A DNA stretch of 8,467 nt from DATKIY01 sp035543875. Its GTDB lineage: Bacteria; Actinomycetota; Actinomycetes; JAHEKZ01. The stretch lies in the NCBI GenBank assembly GCA_035543875.1, contig DATKIY010000074.1:1-8467 (forward strand). The letters run 5' to 3'. Below are positions 1 through 5,499 of the stretch, in pieces. The position numbers and the translations under genes were made by a program. A model generated the notes under the pieces. The model saw nothing but the letters and a program-made list of their open reading frames with translations, was not told the DNA's origin and did no database searches. Each line of letters starts with the position of its first letter. Position 1 is the stretch's first letter.

Positions 1-430
1 CAAGCTCCGGCCACTGCGGCTCGGGCCGAAACAGCTCTGCCTGCACAGGGCGCGCGCTCAGCCAGTCATGTGAGCCGTCCAGCACCACCACGTCAACGGT
101 GACAGTGAGTTGGCTCAGCGCGCGTAGTCCAGCCAACCGCAGCGCCGTCACGATGCCAAACTGGTCGATCTCGTCAGACTCCGCATGACCCACCGCCGAC
201 TGCGACGCCCATCGCTGCACTCGCGGAGCAAGCTCCTCACGACGTTTCGGGGTAAGGAGCTTGCTGTCTGCTAGTCCGGGAGGAACGCGTCGGACCGGTT
301 CTTGCACCGCGACCACGCCGACGCTGACCGGTCCACTTAGTGCGCCACGACCCACCTCGTCGCAGCCAACAACGATCTGGTGACCGTTGCGGAACAACTG
401 CTTCTCGGTGCGCAGGTTGGGGCGGATCAC
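1..430 (-). CDS. rnhB: Ribonuclease HII, 3' end beyond window
   Basis: RNase HII cleaves the RNA strand of RNA:DNA hybrids and incises at single ribonucleotides misincorporated into DNA. The 143 visible residues read VIRPNLRTEKQLF and then GCDEVGRGALSGPV at about 22–35, with the catalytic Asp24–Glu25 pair. An ADSKLLTPKRREEL stretch follows at 54–67. VVLDGSHDWL contains Asp118, the probable third metal ligand. The family usually has 200–260 residues, so the last catalytic Asp and the C-terminus lie left of base 1. The GTG start at 430 is chosen because its frame carries the conserved N-terminus. It overlaps the upstream NUDIX stop as GTGA, which suggests translational coupling. Family identity is secure. 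The exact start is inferred, since GTG is the only plausible start just before the conserved block. Confidence 0.93.
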   Translation of the reverse strand, partial: MIRPNLRTEKQLFRNGHQIVVGCDEVGRGALSGPVSVGVVAVQEPVRRVPPGLADSKLLTPKRREELAPRVQRWASQSAVGHAESDEIDQFGIVTALRLAGLRALSQLTVTVDVVVLDGSHDWLSARPVQAELFRPEPQWPEL

Positions 431-918
431 GGCAGCACCGCCCCCGCCACCTCAACCGGCGAAACCGGAGGACCGACCGCAATCAACTCAGCGAGTCGCT
501 CGCTGAAATCAGGCGGCGCGACCAGCTCAGTAACCGCGCGCAGTTCGTCCAACGAAAACCACCGATGGTCAGTCAGGTAGCGCCGTTCGAGCTCAGTGTG
601 GCCGCTGTTATCGACTCGGTGGGAATCCACGCGGAGCACGAAGTAGACCTCGTCCTGGTCGTACTCAGTACCGTCGAACGAAAACTGGACGTGCCGCGTC
701 CAGACGATCGGACCGAGCTCGTCGGCGGTAAGGCCCACTTCCTCGGCCAGTTCGCGACGGGCCGCAGCCTCCGGAAGCTCCCCAGGGTCGATACCGCCGC
801 CGGGAGCATGCCAGATGGGGGTGTCCGGACGGGCCGGGTCTACGCCCTTGAGGAGGAGGACTCGGTCGCTGGCGTCGATCAGCACCACCCTGGCGGAACT
901 GCGTGGCACAGCGGTCAT
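427..918 (-). CDS. NUDIX hydrolase
   Basis: A 163-residue NUDIX-family pyrophosphohydrolase. The full signature GX5EX7REUXEEXGU is present at residues 41–63 (G41, E47, R55-E56-L57, E59-E60, G62-L63), with the metal-binding glutamates intact. The preceding IWHAPGG and the later EVYFVLRVD and HRWFSLDEL segments fit the standard fold. The substrate cannot be told from sequence. Members of this type act on nucleoside diphosphates linked to another moiety, and oxidised-nucleotide clean-up is only one possibility. It follows lepB by 29 nt and overlaps rnhB by GTGA, so it is probably co-transcribed. A NUDIX gene directly after a signal peptidase cluster is, to my knowledge, also seen in Streptomyces. 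The ATG at 918 has only a weak ribosome-binding site. Confidence 0.9.
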   Translation of the reverse strand: MTAVPRSSARVVLIDASDRVLLLKGVDPARPDTPIWHAPGGGIDPGELPEAAARRELAEEVGLTADELGPIVWTRHVQFSFDGTEYDQDEVYFVLRVDSHRVDNSGHTELERRYLTDHRWFSLDELRAVTELVAPPDFSERLAELIAVGPPVSPVEVAGAVLP

Positions 919-947
919 GGCACGAGGCTATTGGCTCGCCTCCCAGA

Positions 948-1658
948 TCACTGCAAAGAGGTGTCCGACCCGCTGGAGGGAACGTCCTGGTAGACCTGCG
1001 GTCGGTCCAATACGTCCCAGTGCCCGTATGGCCAGAAGATCACCACGGCCCGTCCGATGACGTCGTCCTCCGGGACGAACGCGCTCAGGTCCTTGTGGCA
1101 GCGGGAGTCCTCAGACACCGACCGATGGTCGCCCATCACCCAGAGGTAACCGGCAGGCACCGTGATGTCGAAGTCGGCGTCGCAGTTAGCTGGCGCATCC
1201 CCCGGTTCGTCGGACGGGTCGATCGTCGGCTCGTCGACCGACTCACCATTGATCACGATGCGCCCCTGGGCATCGCAGCAGCGGACATGGTCGCCACCGA
1301 TCCCAATGACTCGCTTCACGAGGTCGCCCTCGGTACTGGATGGTGCGACCCCGACATACTCCAAAGCTCGCCTGACCGGGTTACTGCTCTCGGGTTGGGC
1401 GCCTTCCAACCATCCGCCCGGATCGCTGAACACCACGACGTCGCCACGCTGGACGTCGCCGAACAACAAGCCGACCTTGCTGACCAGAATCCAGTCATCC
1501 TGGTCGAGCGTTTGTTCCATTGATCCGGACGGGATGTAGAACGCCTGCACAACGAATGCGCGGATGAAGGCTGCGGCGGCTAACGCAATGACAACAACGA
1601 GGATCAACTCAACGAACCACCGGCTCCGCCGATGACGGATGGTATCGATCTGTGTCAT
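948..1658 (-). CDS. lepB: Signal peptidase I (second of two tandem copies)
   Basis: A type I signal peptidase of 236 residues, which cleaves signal peptides from exported preproteins on the outer face of the membrane. It has a short basic cytoplasmic N-terminus and one membrane segment at about 15–38. The catalytic Ser46 is in YIPSGSM (41–47) and the catalytic Lys115 in LVKRVIG. The box E motif GDHRSVSEDSR sits at 176–186, followed by a VIGRAVVIFWP strand. A vicinal CysCys (127–128) precedes the NGE loop, as in the neighbouring paralogue. Cys159 and Cys187 occur only in this copy and could form an extracytoplasmic disulfide. A GAGGAG lies at 1671–1676, 12 nt before the ATG, which is rather far. 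The gene is separated from the upstream paralogue by 168 nt, so it may have some independent control. Confidence 0.95.
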   Translation of the reverse strand: MTQIDTIRHRRSRWFVELILVVVIALAAAAFIRAFVVQAFYIPSGSMEQTLDQDDWILVSKVGLLFGDVQRGDVVVFSDPGGWLEGAQPESSNPVRRALEYVGVAPSSTEGDLVKRVIGIGGDHVRCCDAQGRIVINGESVDEPTIDPSDEPGDAPANCDADFDITVPAGYLWVMGDHRSVSEDSRCHKDLSAFVPEDDVIGRAVVIFWPYGHWDVLDRPQVYQDVPSSGSDTSLQ

Positions 1659-1734
1659 CTAGGTCTTCGACTCCTCGAGGGCGGTCATCAGCTAACGCAC
1701 CCAGTCTGCCGCAGGAACGTCCAAGGAACGCGTC

Positions 1735-1748
1735 AAGCCGCGCGGCTT
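1735..1748. repeat. 14-bp perfect palindrome
   Basis: AAGCCGCGCGGCTT is self-complementary over its full length. In RNA it could form a 5-bp stem with a GCGC loop, and as DNA it is a symmetric site. No U-tract follows on either strand, so it does not look like an intrinsic terminator. Confidence 0.6.
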
Positions 1749-1784
1749 CACTCGGATGAACAAGTCCACTCGGATGAACGAGGC
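1749..1784. repeat. Two-copy 18-bp tandem repeat
   Basis: CACTCGGATGAAC occurs at 1749–1761 and again at 1767–1779. The full 18-bp units match at 16 of 18 positions. On the transcribed (minus) strand the core reads GTTCATCCGAGTG. The repeats abut the palindrome at 1735–1748. Function is unknown. It may be a binding site pair or a simple slippage duplication. Confidence 0.7.
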
Positions 1785-1826
1785 GTCGCAGACAGACCAG
1801 CCATCAAGCTCGTCGACTGTTCATGC

Positions 1827-2600
1827 TTACGAGGTGGATTGGCCCTTTTCCTGGAGCTGCTGGGCCTGCTGTTCCTGTGCCTGGTCGAGCGCTTCGTTGT
1901 CGAATGTGTCGGGCCGCGTCATCAAGCCAGCATCAGTGAAGGGCCAGATAATGACGAACGCTCGTCCGATCACACTGTCGATCGGGATCGCCCCGCCACC
2001 GGGATCACCGATATGCGAGCGAGAGTCCGAAGACGCACTGCGGTGGTCACCCATCACCCACAGTCGACCCTCGGGGACGGTCACGTCGAAGTCAGTCATC
2101 GACGGCTTGTCGCCCGGGTACAAATAAGGCTCGTCCAACGGTATGCCGTTGACGGTGATGCGCCCCTCCTTGTCGCAACACTGAACGCGGTCACCAGGAA
2201 GCCCGATGACTCGCTTGATGTAGTCCTTCTCACTCGGTGTGGCGAATCCAAAGGCCCCAGCGATCGACCGAACGGCGCGCATCACCGGGTTGGTTTCTTC
2301 CGCTACCTGAACTTCTCCAGTCCAGGAGTCGACGCCGTTGAACACGATGATGTCGCCGCGTTGAACGTCGGTGAACTTGTACGCAAGCTTGTTCACCAAC
2401 ACCCGGTCGCCGACATGCAGTGTGTCTTCCATCGAACCGGACGGGATGTAGAAGGCTTGCATCAGAAACGTCTTGATCAAAAGCGCAAGCCCCAACGCGA
2501 TGATGAGCAAGATGGGGAGTTCGCGCCAGAAGGAACCACTCTTCTTCGGCGGGGCCGGTGCAGCCTCAGGTTCGACGGTCATCGCGGGGAGCCTAGACAT
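1827..2600 (-). CDS. lepB: Signal peptidase I (first of two tandem copies)
   Basis: A type I signal peptidase of 257 residues. It has a Pro/Ala-rich cytoplasmic N-terminus of about 28 residues and a single membrane segment at about 29–48. The catalytic Ser56 is in YIPSGSM (51–57), Lys129 in YIKRVIGLPGD, and box E GDHRSASSDSR lies at 184–194. It ends with a Gln-rich hydrophilic tail (about 241–252) of unknown role. The CysCys pair (141–142) is shared with the second copy, but the other two cysteines of that copy are absent. It follows rplS by 51 nt. The ATG at 2600 is used here; a second ATG at 2582 is also possible, and neither has a strong ribosome-binding site. Two active-looking paralogues side by side suggest divided substrate preference or growth-phase roles, as in organisms with several signal peptidases. 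Confidence 0.95.
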   Translation of the reverse strand: MSRLPAMTVEPEAAPAPPKKSGSFWRELPILLIIALGLALLIKTFLMQAFYIPSGSMEDTLHVGDRVLVNKLAYKFTDVQRGDIIVFNGVDSWTGEVQVAEETNPVMRAVRSIAGAFGFATPSEKDYIKRVIGLPGDRVQCCDKEGRITVNGIPLDEPYLYPGDKPSMTDFDVTVPEGRLWVMGDHRSASSDSRSHIGDPGGGAIPIDSVIGRAFVIIWPFTDAGLMTRPDTFDNEALDQAQEQQAQQLQEKGQSTS

Positions 2601-2651
2601 GCTCGCACCGAGGATCCTGGTTCGACGCGCCAGCTGTCGTCGTCGAAGGGA

Positions 2652-3011
2652 TCACTGACCGGCCGCAGTCTCGCGGCGCTCCTTAATCTTTGCTGCCTTG
2701 CCCCTGCGGTCACGCAGGTAGTAGAGCTTGGCTCGGCGAACAGCACCACGGGTCACGACCTCGATCTGCTCCAACACCGGAGAGTGGACCGGGAAGGTTC
2801 GCTCGACACCGACGCCATAGCTCACCTTGCGAACCGTGAACGTCTCGCGAACCCCGCCACCCGAGCGACGAATTACGACACCTTGGAAGACCTGCACACG
2901 ACTTTTGTTTCCTTCGATGACTCGGACGTGGACTTTAAGCGTGTCTCCCGAACGAAAATCGGGAATGCCCGTTCGCAGTGAAGCGGCGTCAATCGGATCA
3001 AGCGTATGCAT
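2652..3011 (-). CDS. rplS: 50S ribosomal protein bL19
   Basis: Ribosomal protein L19 (119 residues) sits at the interface of the 50S and 30S subunits. The sequence is typical of the family from end to end: MHTLDPIDAASLRTGIPDF, then GDTLKVHVRVIEGNKSRVQ, VFQGVVIRR, GVRETFTVRKVSYGVGVERT, FPVHSP and RRAKLYYLRDRRGKAAKIKE. A frame extension adds ten residues upstream (to 3041), but I reject it. The ATG at 3011 has an AGGAG at 3018–3022 with 6-nt spacing, and the family begins at this methionine. It is separated from trmD by a 144-nt leader with unusual complementarity, described separately. No truncation or odd residue is seen. Confidence 0.97.
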   Translation of the reverse strand: MHTLDPIDAASLRTGIPDFRSGDTLKVHVRVIEGNKSRVQVFQGVVIRRSGGGVRETFTVRKVSYGVGVERTFPVHSPVLEQIEVVTRGAVRRAKLYYLRDRRGKAAKIKERRETAAGQ

Positions 3012-3173
3012 AGCGATCTCCTGACAGGTGCCACAGGTCACCCGCTGGTGTGGGGGCTGAATGGCTCACCACCTGCCGGAACCTGCGTCACCCGAAAGTG
3101 ACGCGCTATCCGACCAGACCCCCTGTGGCAGGCGATCGAGGTGTGGAGCAGCGCCTTAGTCTGCCACAGGGGG
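3012..3173 (-). promoter_or_regulatory. Candidate RNA switch between trmD and rplS
   Basis: In transcript order there are three elements. Arm 1, CCCCCTGTGGCAG (3173–3161), is the last codons of trmD. Arm 2, CTGCCACAGGGGG (3131–3119), is its perfect 13-nt complement. Arm 3 is a second CCTGTGGCA (3037–3029), 6 nt before the rplS AGGAG. Arm 2 can pair with arm 1 (13 bp, with the trmD stop in the loop) or with arm 3 (9 bp, next to the rplS ribosome-binding site), but not both. A separate 7-bp hairpin GCGTCAC/GTGACGC (3085–3104) lies between them. There is no U-tract, so translation control or RNA processing fits better than termination. I infer that ribosomes finishing trmD would block arm 1 and so favour the arm 2–arm 3 pairing. 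Low-GC Gram-positives have a known L19 leader; I cannot say that this one is related. Confidence 0.5.
3018..3022 (-). promoter_or_regulatory. Ribosome-binding site of rplS
   Basis: AGGAG with 6 nt to the ATG at 3011. It decides the start of rplS against the ten-residue longer frame. It lies 6 nt after the third arm of the proposed leader element. Confidence 0.85.
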
Positions 3174-3962
3174 CGGGATGGGCGAAAACTGACCGTCGAC
3201 GACCTGCCAGCCGTATTCAGCAAGAACCGCTCGGTCAGCTGGGCTGAGATCCCTGGGATCGAGCCGTCGGATGAGGTCGGGTCGAACTTCGCAAGTACGA
3301 CGCAGCGACACTTCGCGACGCCAGCCAGCGACCGCGCCGTGGTTTCCGGACATGAGGACCTCGGGCACGTCGAGACCGCGCCAGGCCGCAGGTTTGGTGT
3401 AACCAGGAGCCTCAAGTACGCCAGCTACATGGGACTCCTCGTCGAGCGACTCGCGGTTGCCGATGACTCCAGGGATCAACCGAGCAACTGCCTCGATGAC
3501 AGCGAGCGCCGCTACCTCGCCTCCATTCACGACATAGTCGCCCAGCGAGACCTCATGAACCGTGAAGCGTTGGCGCGCGTCTTCAATGACGCGCTGGTCG
3601 ATGCCTTCATAGCGGCCACAGGCAAAGACCAAGCGCGGCTCCTCTGACAGTTCCTGCGCGTGCCCCTGGCCGAACGGTCGACCGGCCGGCGTGGGCACCA
3701 CCAAAACCGGTGGTTCGCCGGGGTCACGCGCACCTTGCTCGAGCACGAAGTCCAACGCTTCACCCCAAGGCTCAGGGCGCATCACCATCCCAGGGCCGCC
3801 CCCGTAAGGAGTGTCATCGACCGTGCGGTGCCGATCGTGAGTGAAGGCTCGGAGGTCATGCACGTAGACATCGAGGATGTCTTCAGTTTGCGCCTTGCCG
3901 AGCAGCGAGAGCCCCAGTACGTCAAAGTACGCAGGGAAGACCGAGACAATGTCGATGCGCAC
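3156..3962 (-). CDS. trmD: tRNA (guanine-N1-)-methyltransferase
   Basis: TrmD uses S-adenosylmethionine to make m1G37 in tRNAs, which prevents +1 frameshifting. It is a knotted SPOUT enzyme of 268 residues, about the usual length. Visible motifs are FTHDRHRTVDDTPYGGGPGM (40–59), VVPTPAGRPF, LVFACGRYEGIDQRVIE (111–127), VSLGDYVVNGGE (138–149), RLIPGVIGN (161–169), LEAPGYTKP and VLMSGNHGAVAGWR (202–215). Arg161 matches the E. coli catalytic Arg154. By my alignment from memory, the position of E. coli Asp169 is Glu176 here (EES instead of EDS), with Asp174 nearby. This is worth checking. The start is GTG at 3962, three nt after the rimM stop, with GAGG about 8 nt upstream inside rimM. The last codons form one arm of the downstream hairpin. 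Confidence 0.97.
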   Translation of the reverse strand: MRIDIVSVFPAYFDVLGLSLLGKAQTEDILDVYVHDLRAFTHDRHRTVDDTPYGGGPGMVMRPEPWGEALDFVLEQGARDPGEPPVLVVPTPAGRPFGQGHAQELSEEPRLVFACGRYEGIDQRVIEDARQRFTVHEVSLGDYVVNGGEVAALAVIEAVARLIPGVIGNRESLDEESHVAGVLEAPGYTKPAAWRGLDVPEVLMSGNHGAVAGWRREVSLRRTCEVRPDLIRRLDPRDLSPADRAVLAEYGWQVVDGQFSPIPPPVAD

Positions 3963-3965
3963 GTG

Positions 3966-4484
3966 TCAGGCCTCGCCAAGCTCGATGAGGTCAGCTGGCA
4001 GATCGACAAGCAAGCGACCACCCGGTAAATCAATCTCGGTGACAAACGCGGCGACGAAAGGAATCAGAACTTCCTGGCCTTGCTCGGTCGCTACGACGAG
4101 CAGGTCTTGCCCTGGGCCGTGGTTTACCTCGGTTACCGAACCGACGCTCCCATGTTTTGCGTCGACAACGGCTAACCCAACAATTTGGTGATCGTAGAAC
4201 TCGTCGGGGTCACTGGGCTGGTCGAGTGGGTTCACCTCGGCAAGCAACGTGACACCGCGAAGCCTCTCAGCTGTGTTCCGGTCAGCAGATTCAACGAACC
4301 GAACGAGAAATCTGCCTGAGTGGAAGCGCGAATGCGCGACCTCCAAGGGCCCGGCCGACTCCGGTTCGGTGAACAACGAACTTCCGTCCGAAAACCGCTC
4401 GCCAGGCTCATCAGTCCGCAACTCGACGATGACATCGCCTTTGATGCCGTGAGCCCGACCAACGTGGCCGACCACGACCCGCAT
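3966..4484 (-). CDS. rimM: Ribosome maturation factor RimM
   Basis: RimM binds uS19 and helps the 30S head mature. The 172-residue protein shows the N-terminal barrel with VVVGHVGRAHGIKGDVIVEL (3–22). A FLVRFVESADRNTAERLRGV stretch follows at 59–78. The C-terminal PRC-like domain starts at DEFYDHQIVGLAVV (94–107) and ends with VLIPFVAAFVTEIDLPGGRL (139–158). Length and motifs fit the family. It lies 5 nt after the KH gene and 3 nt before trmD, the classical rimM–trmD pair, so translational coupling is likely. Nothing unusual is seen. Confidence 0.96.
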   Translation of the reverse strand: MRVVVGHVGRAHGIKGDVIVELRTDEPGERFSDGSSLFTEPESAGPLEVAHSRFHSGRFLVRFVESADRNTAERLRGVTLLAEVNPLDQPSDPDEFYDHQIVGLAVVDAKHGSVGSVTEVNHGPGQDLLVVATEQGQEVLIPFVAAFVTEIDLPGGRLLVDLPADLIELGEA

Positions 4485-4489
4485 CGCAG

Positions 4490-4738
4490 TTAGCGCGCTC
4501 CGGCCGTGTCGACGAAGTCGACGCGCACCCGTCGAGCCGCTAGCGCGTCGACCACGGTGCGCAAGGAACCGGCGGTGCGTCCACCACGACCGATGACTCG
4601 GCCGAGATCTTCTGGATGAACCCGCACCTCATATAGGCGACCACCTCGTCGCTGCTCGCGCAGGCGAACATTGACGTCGTCGGGGTGGTCGACGATTCCG
4701 CGGACAAGGTGCTCGAGTGCGTTCTCGATCATGCTCAT
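4490..4738 (-). CDS. khpA: KH-domain RNA-binding protein (KhpA-like)
   Basis: A small protein of 82 residues made of a single type II-like KH fold. The GXXG loop is at Gly50-Arg51-Gly52-Gly53 within LGRVIGRGGRTA. LEHLVRGIVDHPDDVNV (8–24) and VRVHPEDLGRVIG (38–50) are hallmarks of the actinobacterial gene found between rpsP and rimM. In other Gram-positives KhpA pairs with KhpB and binds RNA. The position here points to a role linked to ribosome assembly or translation, but its targets are not visible. The ATG at 4738 overlaps the rpsP stop as ATGA, which argues for coupled translation. An alternative ATG two codons later (4732) is possible. Confidence 0.92.
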   Translation of the reverse strand: MSMIENALEHLVRGIVDHPDDVNVRLREQRRGGRLYEVRVHPEDLGRVIGRGGRTAGSLRTVVDALAARRVRVDFVDTAGAR

Positions 4739-5307
4739 GCCTCGGTCGAGGGCGCCTCGGAAGCTGTCGACTCGTCACTTGCGTCGGCAGCCGCAGGTGC
4801 CTCGACCTTGACAGCATCGTCCTTAGCTGGCGTCGCGTCGTCTTTAGCTGGCGTCGCGTCGTCCTTAGCAGTCGCTGCGTCGTCCTTGGCCTCAGCTGGC
4901 GCAGCTGCCGCCTTCTTGGCAGGTGCCTTCTTCGCCTTGGGAGTGGTGGCAGCCTTTTCGCTCAAGCCAGCGGCTTCCTTGGCCGCAGCCTCGAAGATGC
5001 TTCGCTTATCAGCCTTCGGCTCTGCGACGAGCATCGCTGGTGGCGCTGGCTCACCCTTGAACGCTTGCCAATCTCCGGTCACGCGAAAGATGGCGGCGAC
5101 GGCCTCAGTGGGCTGGGCGCCGACGCCAAGCCAGTACTGGGCACGCTCGGAGTCAACGCTGATGCGTGAGGGGTTCTCTCTCGGGTGGTACTGCCCGATC
5201 TCCTCGATGGCGCGACCGCTGCGCTTGGTGCGCGCGTCAGCAACCACAATCCGGTAATGCGGTTCACGCATCTTGCCAATGCGCTTGAGCTTGATCTTGA
5301 CAGCCAC
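4735..5307 (-). CDS. rpsP: 30S ribosomal protein bS16 with long Ala/Lys tail
   Basis: bS16 is a 30S body protein needed early in assembly. Residues 1–85 are the conserved core: MAVKIKLKRIGKMREPHYRI, RSGRAIEEIGQYHP and ERAQYWLGVGAQPTEAV, ending near FRVTGDWQAFKG. About 105 further residues form a low-complexity tail rich in Ala, Lys, Asp and Pro. The tail includes repeated AKDDATP units at 140–166, encoded by a 21-bp DNA tandem repeat. Tails are common on actinobacterial S16, but this one exceeds the core in length and ends acidic. The start is GTG at 5307, where the protein begins exactly at the family N-terminus. An AGGAG (5319–5323) lies 11 nt upstream, a little far. A 192-nt leader precedes it. 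Confidence 0.96.
   Translation of the reverse strand: MAVKIKLKRIGKMREPHYRIVVADARTKRSGRAIEEIGQYHPRENPSRISVDSERAQYWLGVGAQPTEAVAAIFRVTGDWQAFKGEPAPPAMLVAEPKADKRSIFEAAAKEAAGLSEKAATTPKAKKAPAKKAAAAPAEAKDDAATAKDDATPAKDDATPAKDDAVKVEAPAAADASDESTASEAPSTEA
4817..4900. repeat. 21-bp in-frame tandem repeat in rpsP tail
   Basis: Four adjacent 21-bp units start at 4817, 4838, 4859 and 4880, each beginning TCGTC(C/T)TT(A/G)GC. The first two differ at one base, and the third and fourth drift in their second half. Each unit encodes seven residues of the AKDDATP type, so copy changes keep the frame. It looks like a slippage- or recombination-driven length polymorphism in the S16 tail. Confidence 0.85.
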
Positions 5308-5499
5308 GATCGGTGGAACTCCTGGTTCGTTAGGGACCTAACGACGGGCTGCGGCGTGGGGGTGCCGCGCGTTGTTAGGAAAAACTCGTCAGGTCAACCG
5401 GTGAGAGGGGCCTGCTGCCTGTCGGGTACGAGGCGCAAGTCTGCCAGAGCGGTCGACCAGAGACAAAACCTGCCCAGGGACGAGCGCCCGAGCACCCGC
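5308..5499 (-). promoter_or_regulatory. rpsP leader with alternative hairpins
   Basis: This is the 192 nt between ffh and rpsP. In transcript order there are four elements: CCTAAC (5379–5374), a GCGGC/GCCGC hairpin (5368–5351), GTTAGG (5342–5337), and a second CCTAAC (5334–5329) a few nt before the AGGAG. The middle GTTAGG can pair with either CCTAAC, giving a long stem enclosing the GC hairpin or a compact hairpin of 6–7 bp beside the ribosome-binding site. This resembles a translational or attenuation switch, for example autoregulation by S16, but that is inference. A TTGACC (minus strand, near 5391–5396) might be part of an internal promoter, but no well-spaced −10 is evident. No good ffh terminator was found. 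Confidence 0.4.

Larger units (their letters stand above)
1659..1826 (-). other. Intergenic spacer between the two lepB genes
   Basis: This 168-nt gap is long for an otherwise compact array. It contains a two-copy 18-bp tandem repeat (1749–1784) directly beside a 14-bp palindrome (1735–1748). I see no convincing small gene. Open frames here have no good start plus ribosome-binding site. I cannot identify a clear promoter or a terminator with a U-tract. It probably carries mRNA structure or a processing site between the paralogues. Confidence 0.5.

Noticed and set aside
340..993. 217-codon plus-strand open frame
   Set aside because: It is antisense to rnhB, the NUDIX gene and the end of lepB, which have intact motifs.
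1632..2981. 449-codon plus-strand open frame
   Set aside because: It runs antisense to lepB, the spacer, lepB and rplS, all clearly coding on the minus strand. Its product has no family resemblance. Long antisense frames are common in high-GC DNA.
3012..3041. Ten-residue N-terminal extension of L19
   Set aside because: The family starts at the methionine encoded at 3011, which has an AGGAG at good spacing. The extension has no ribosome-binding site and covers the leader.
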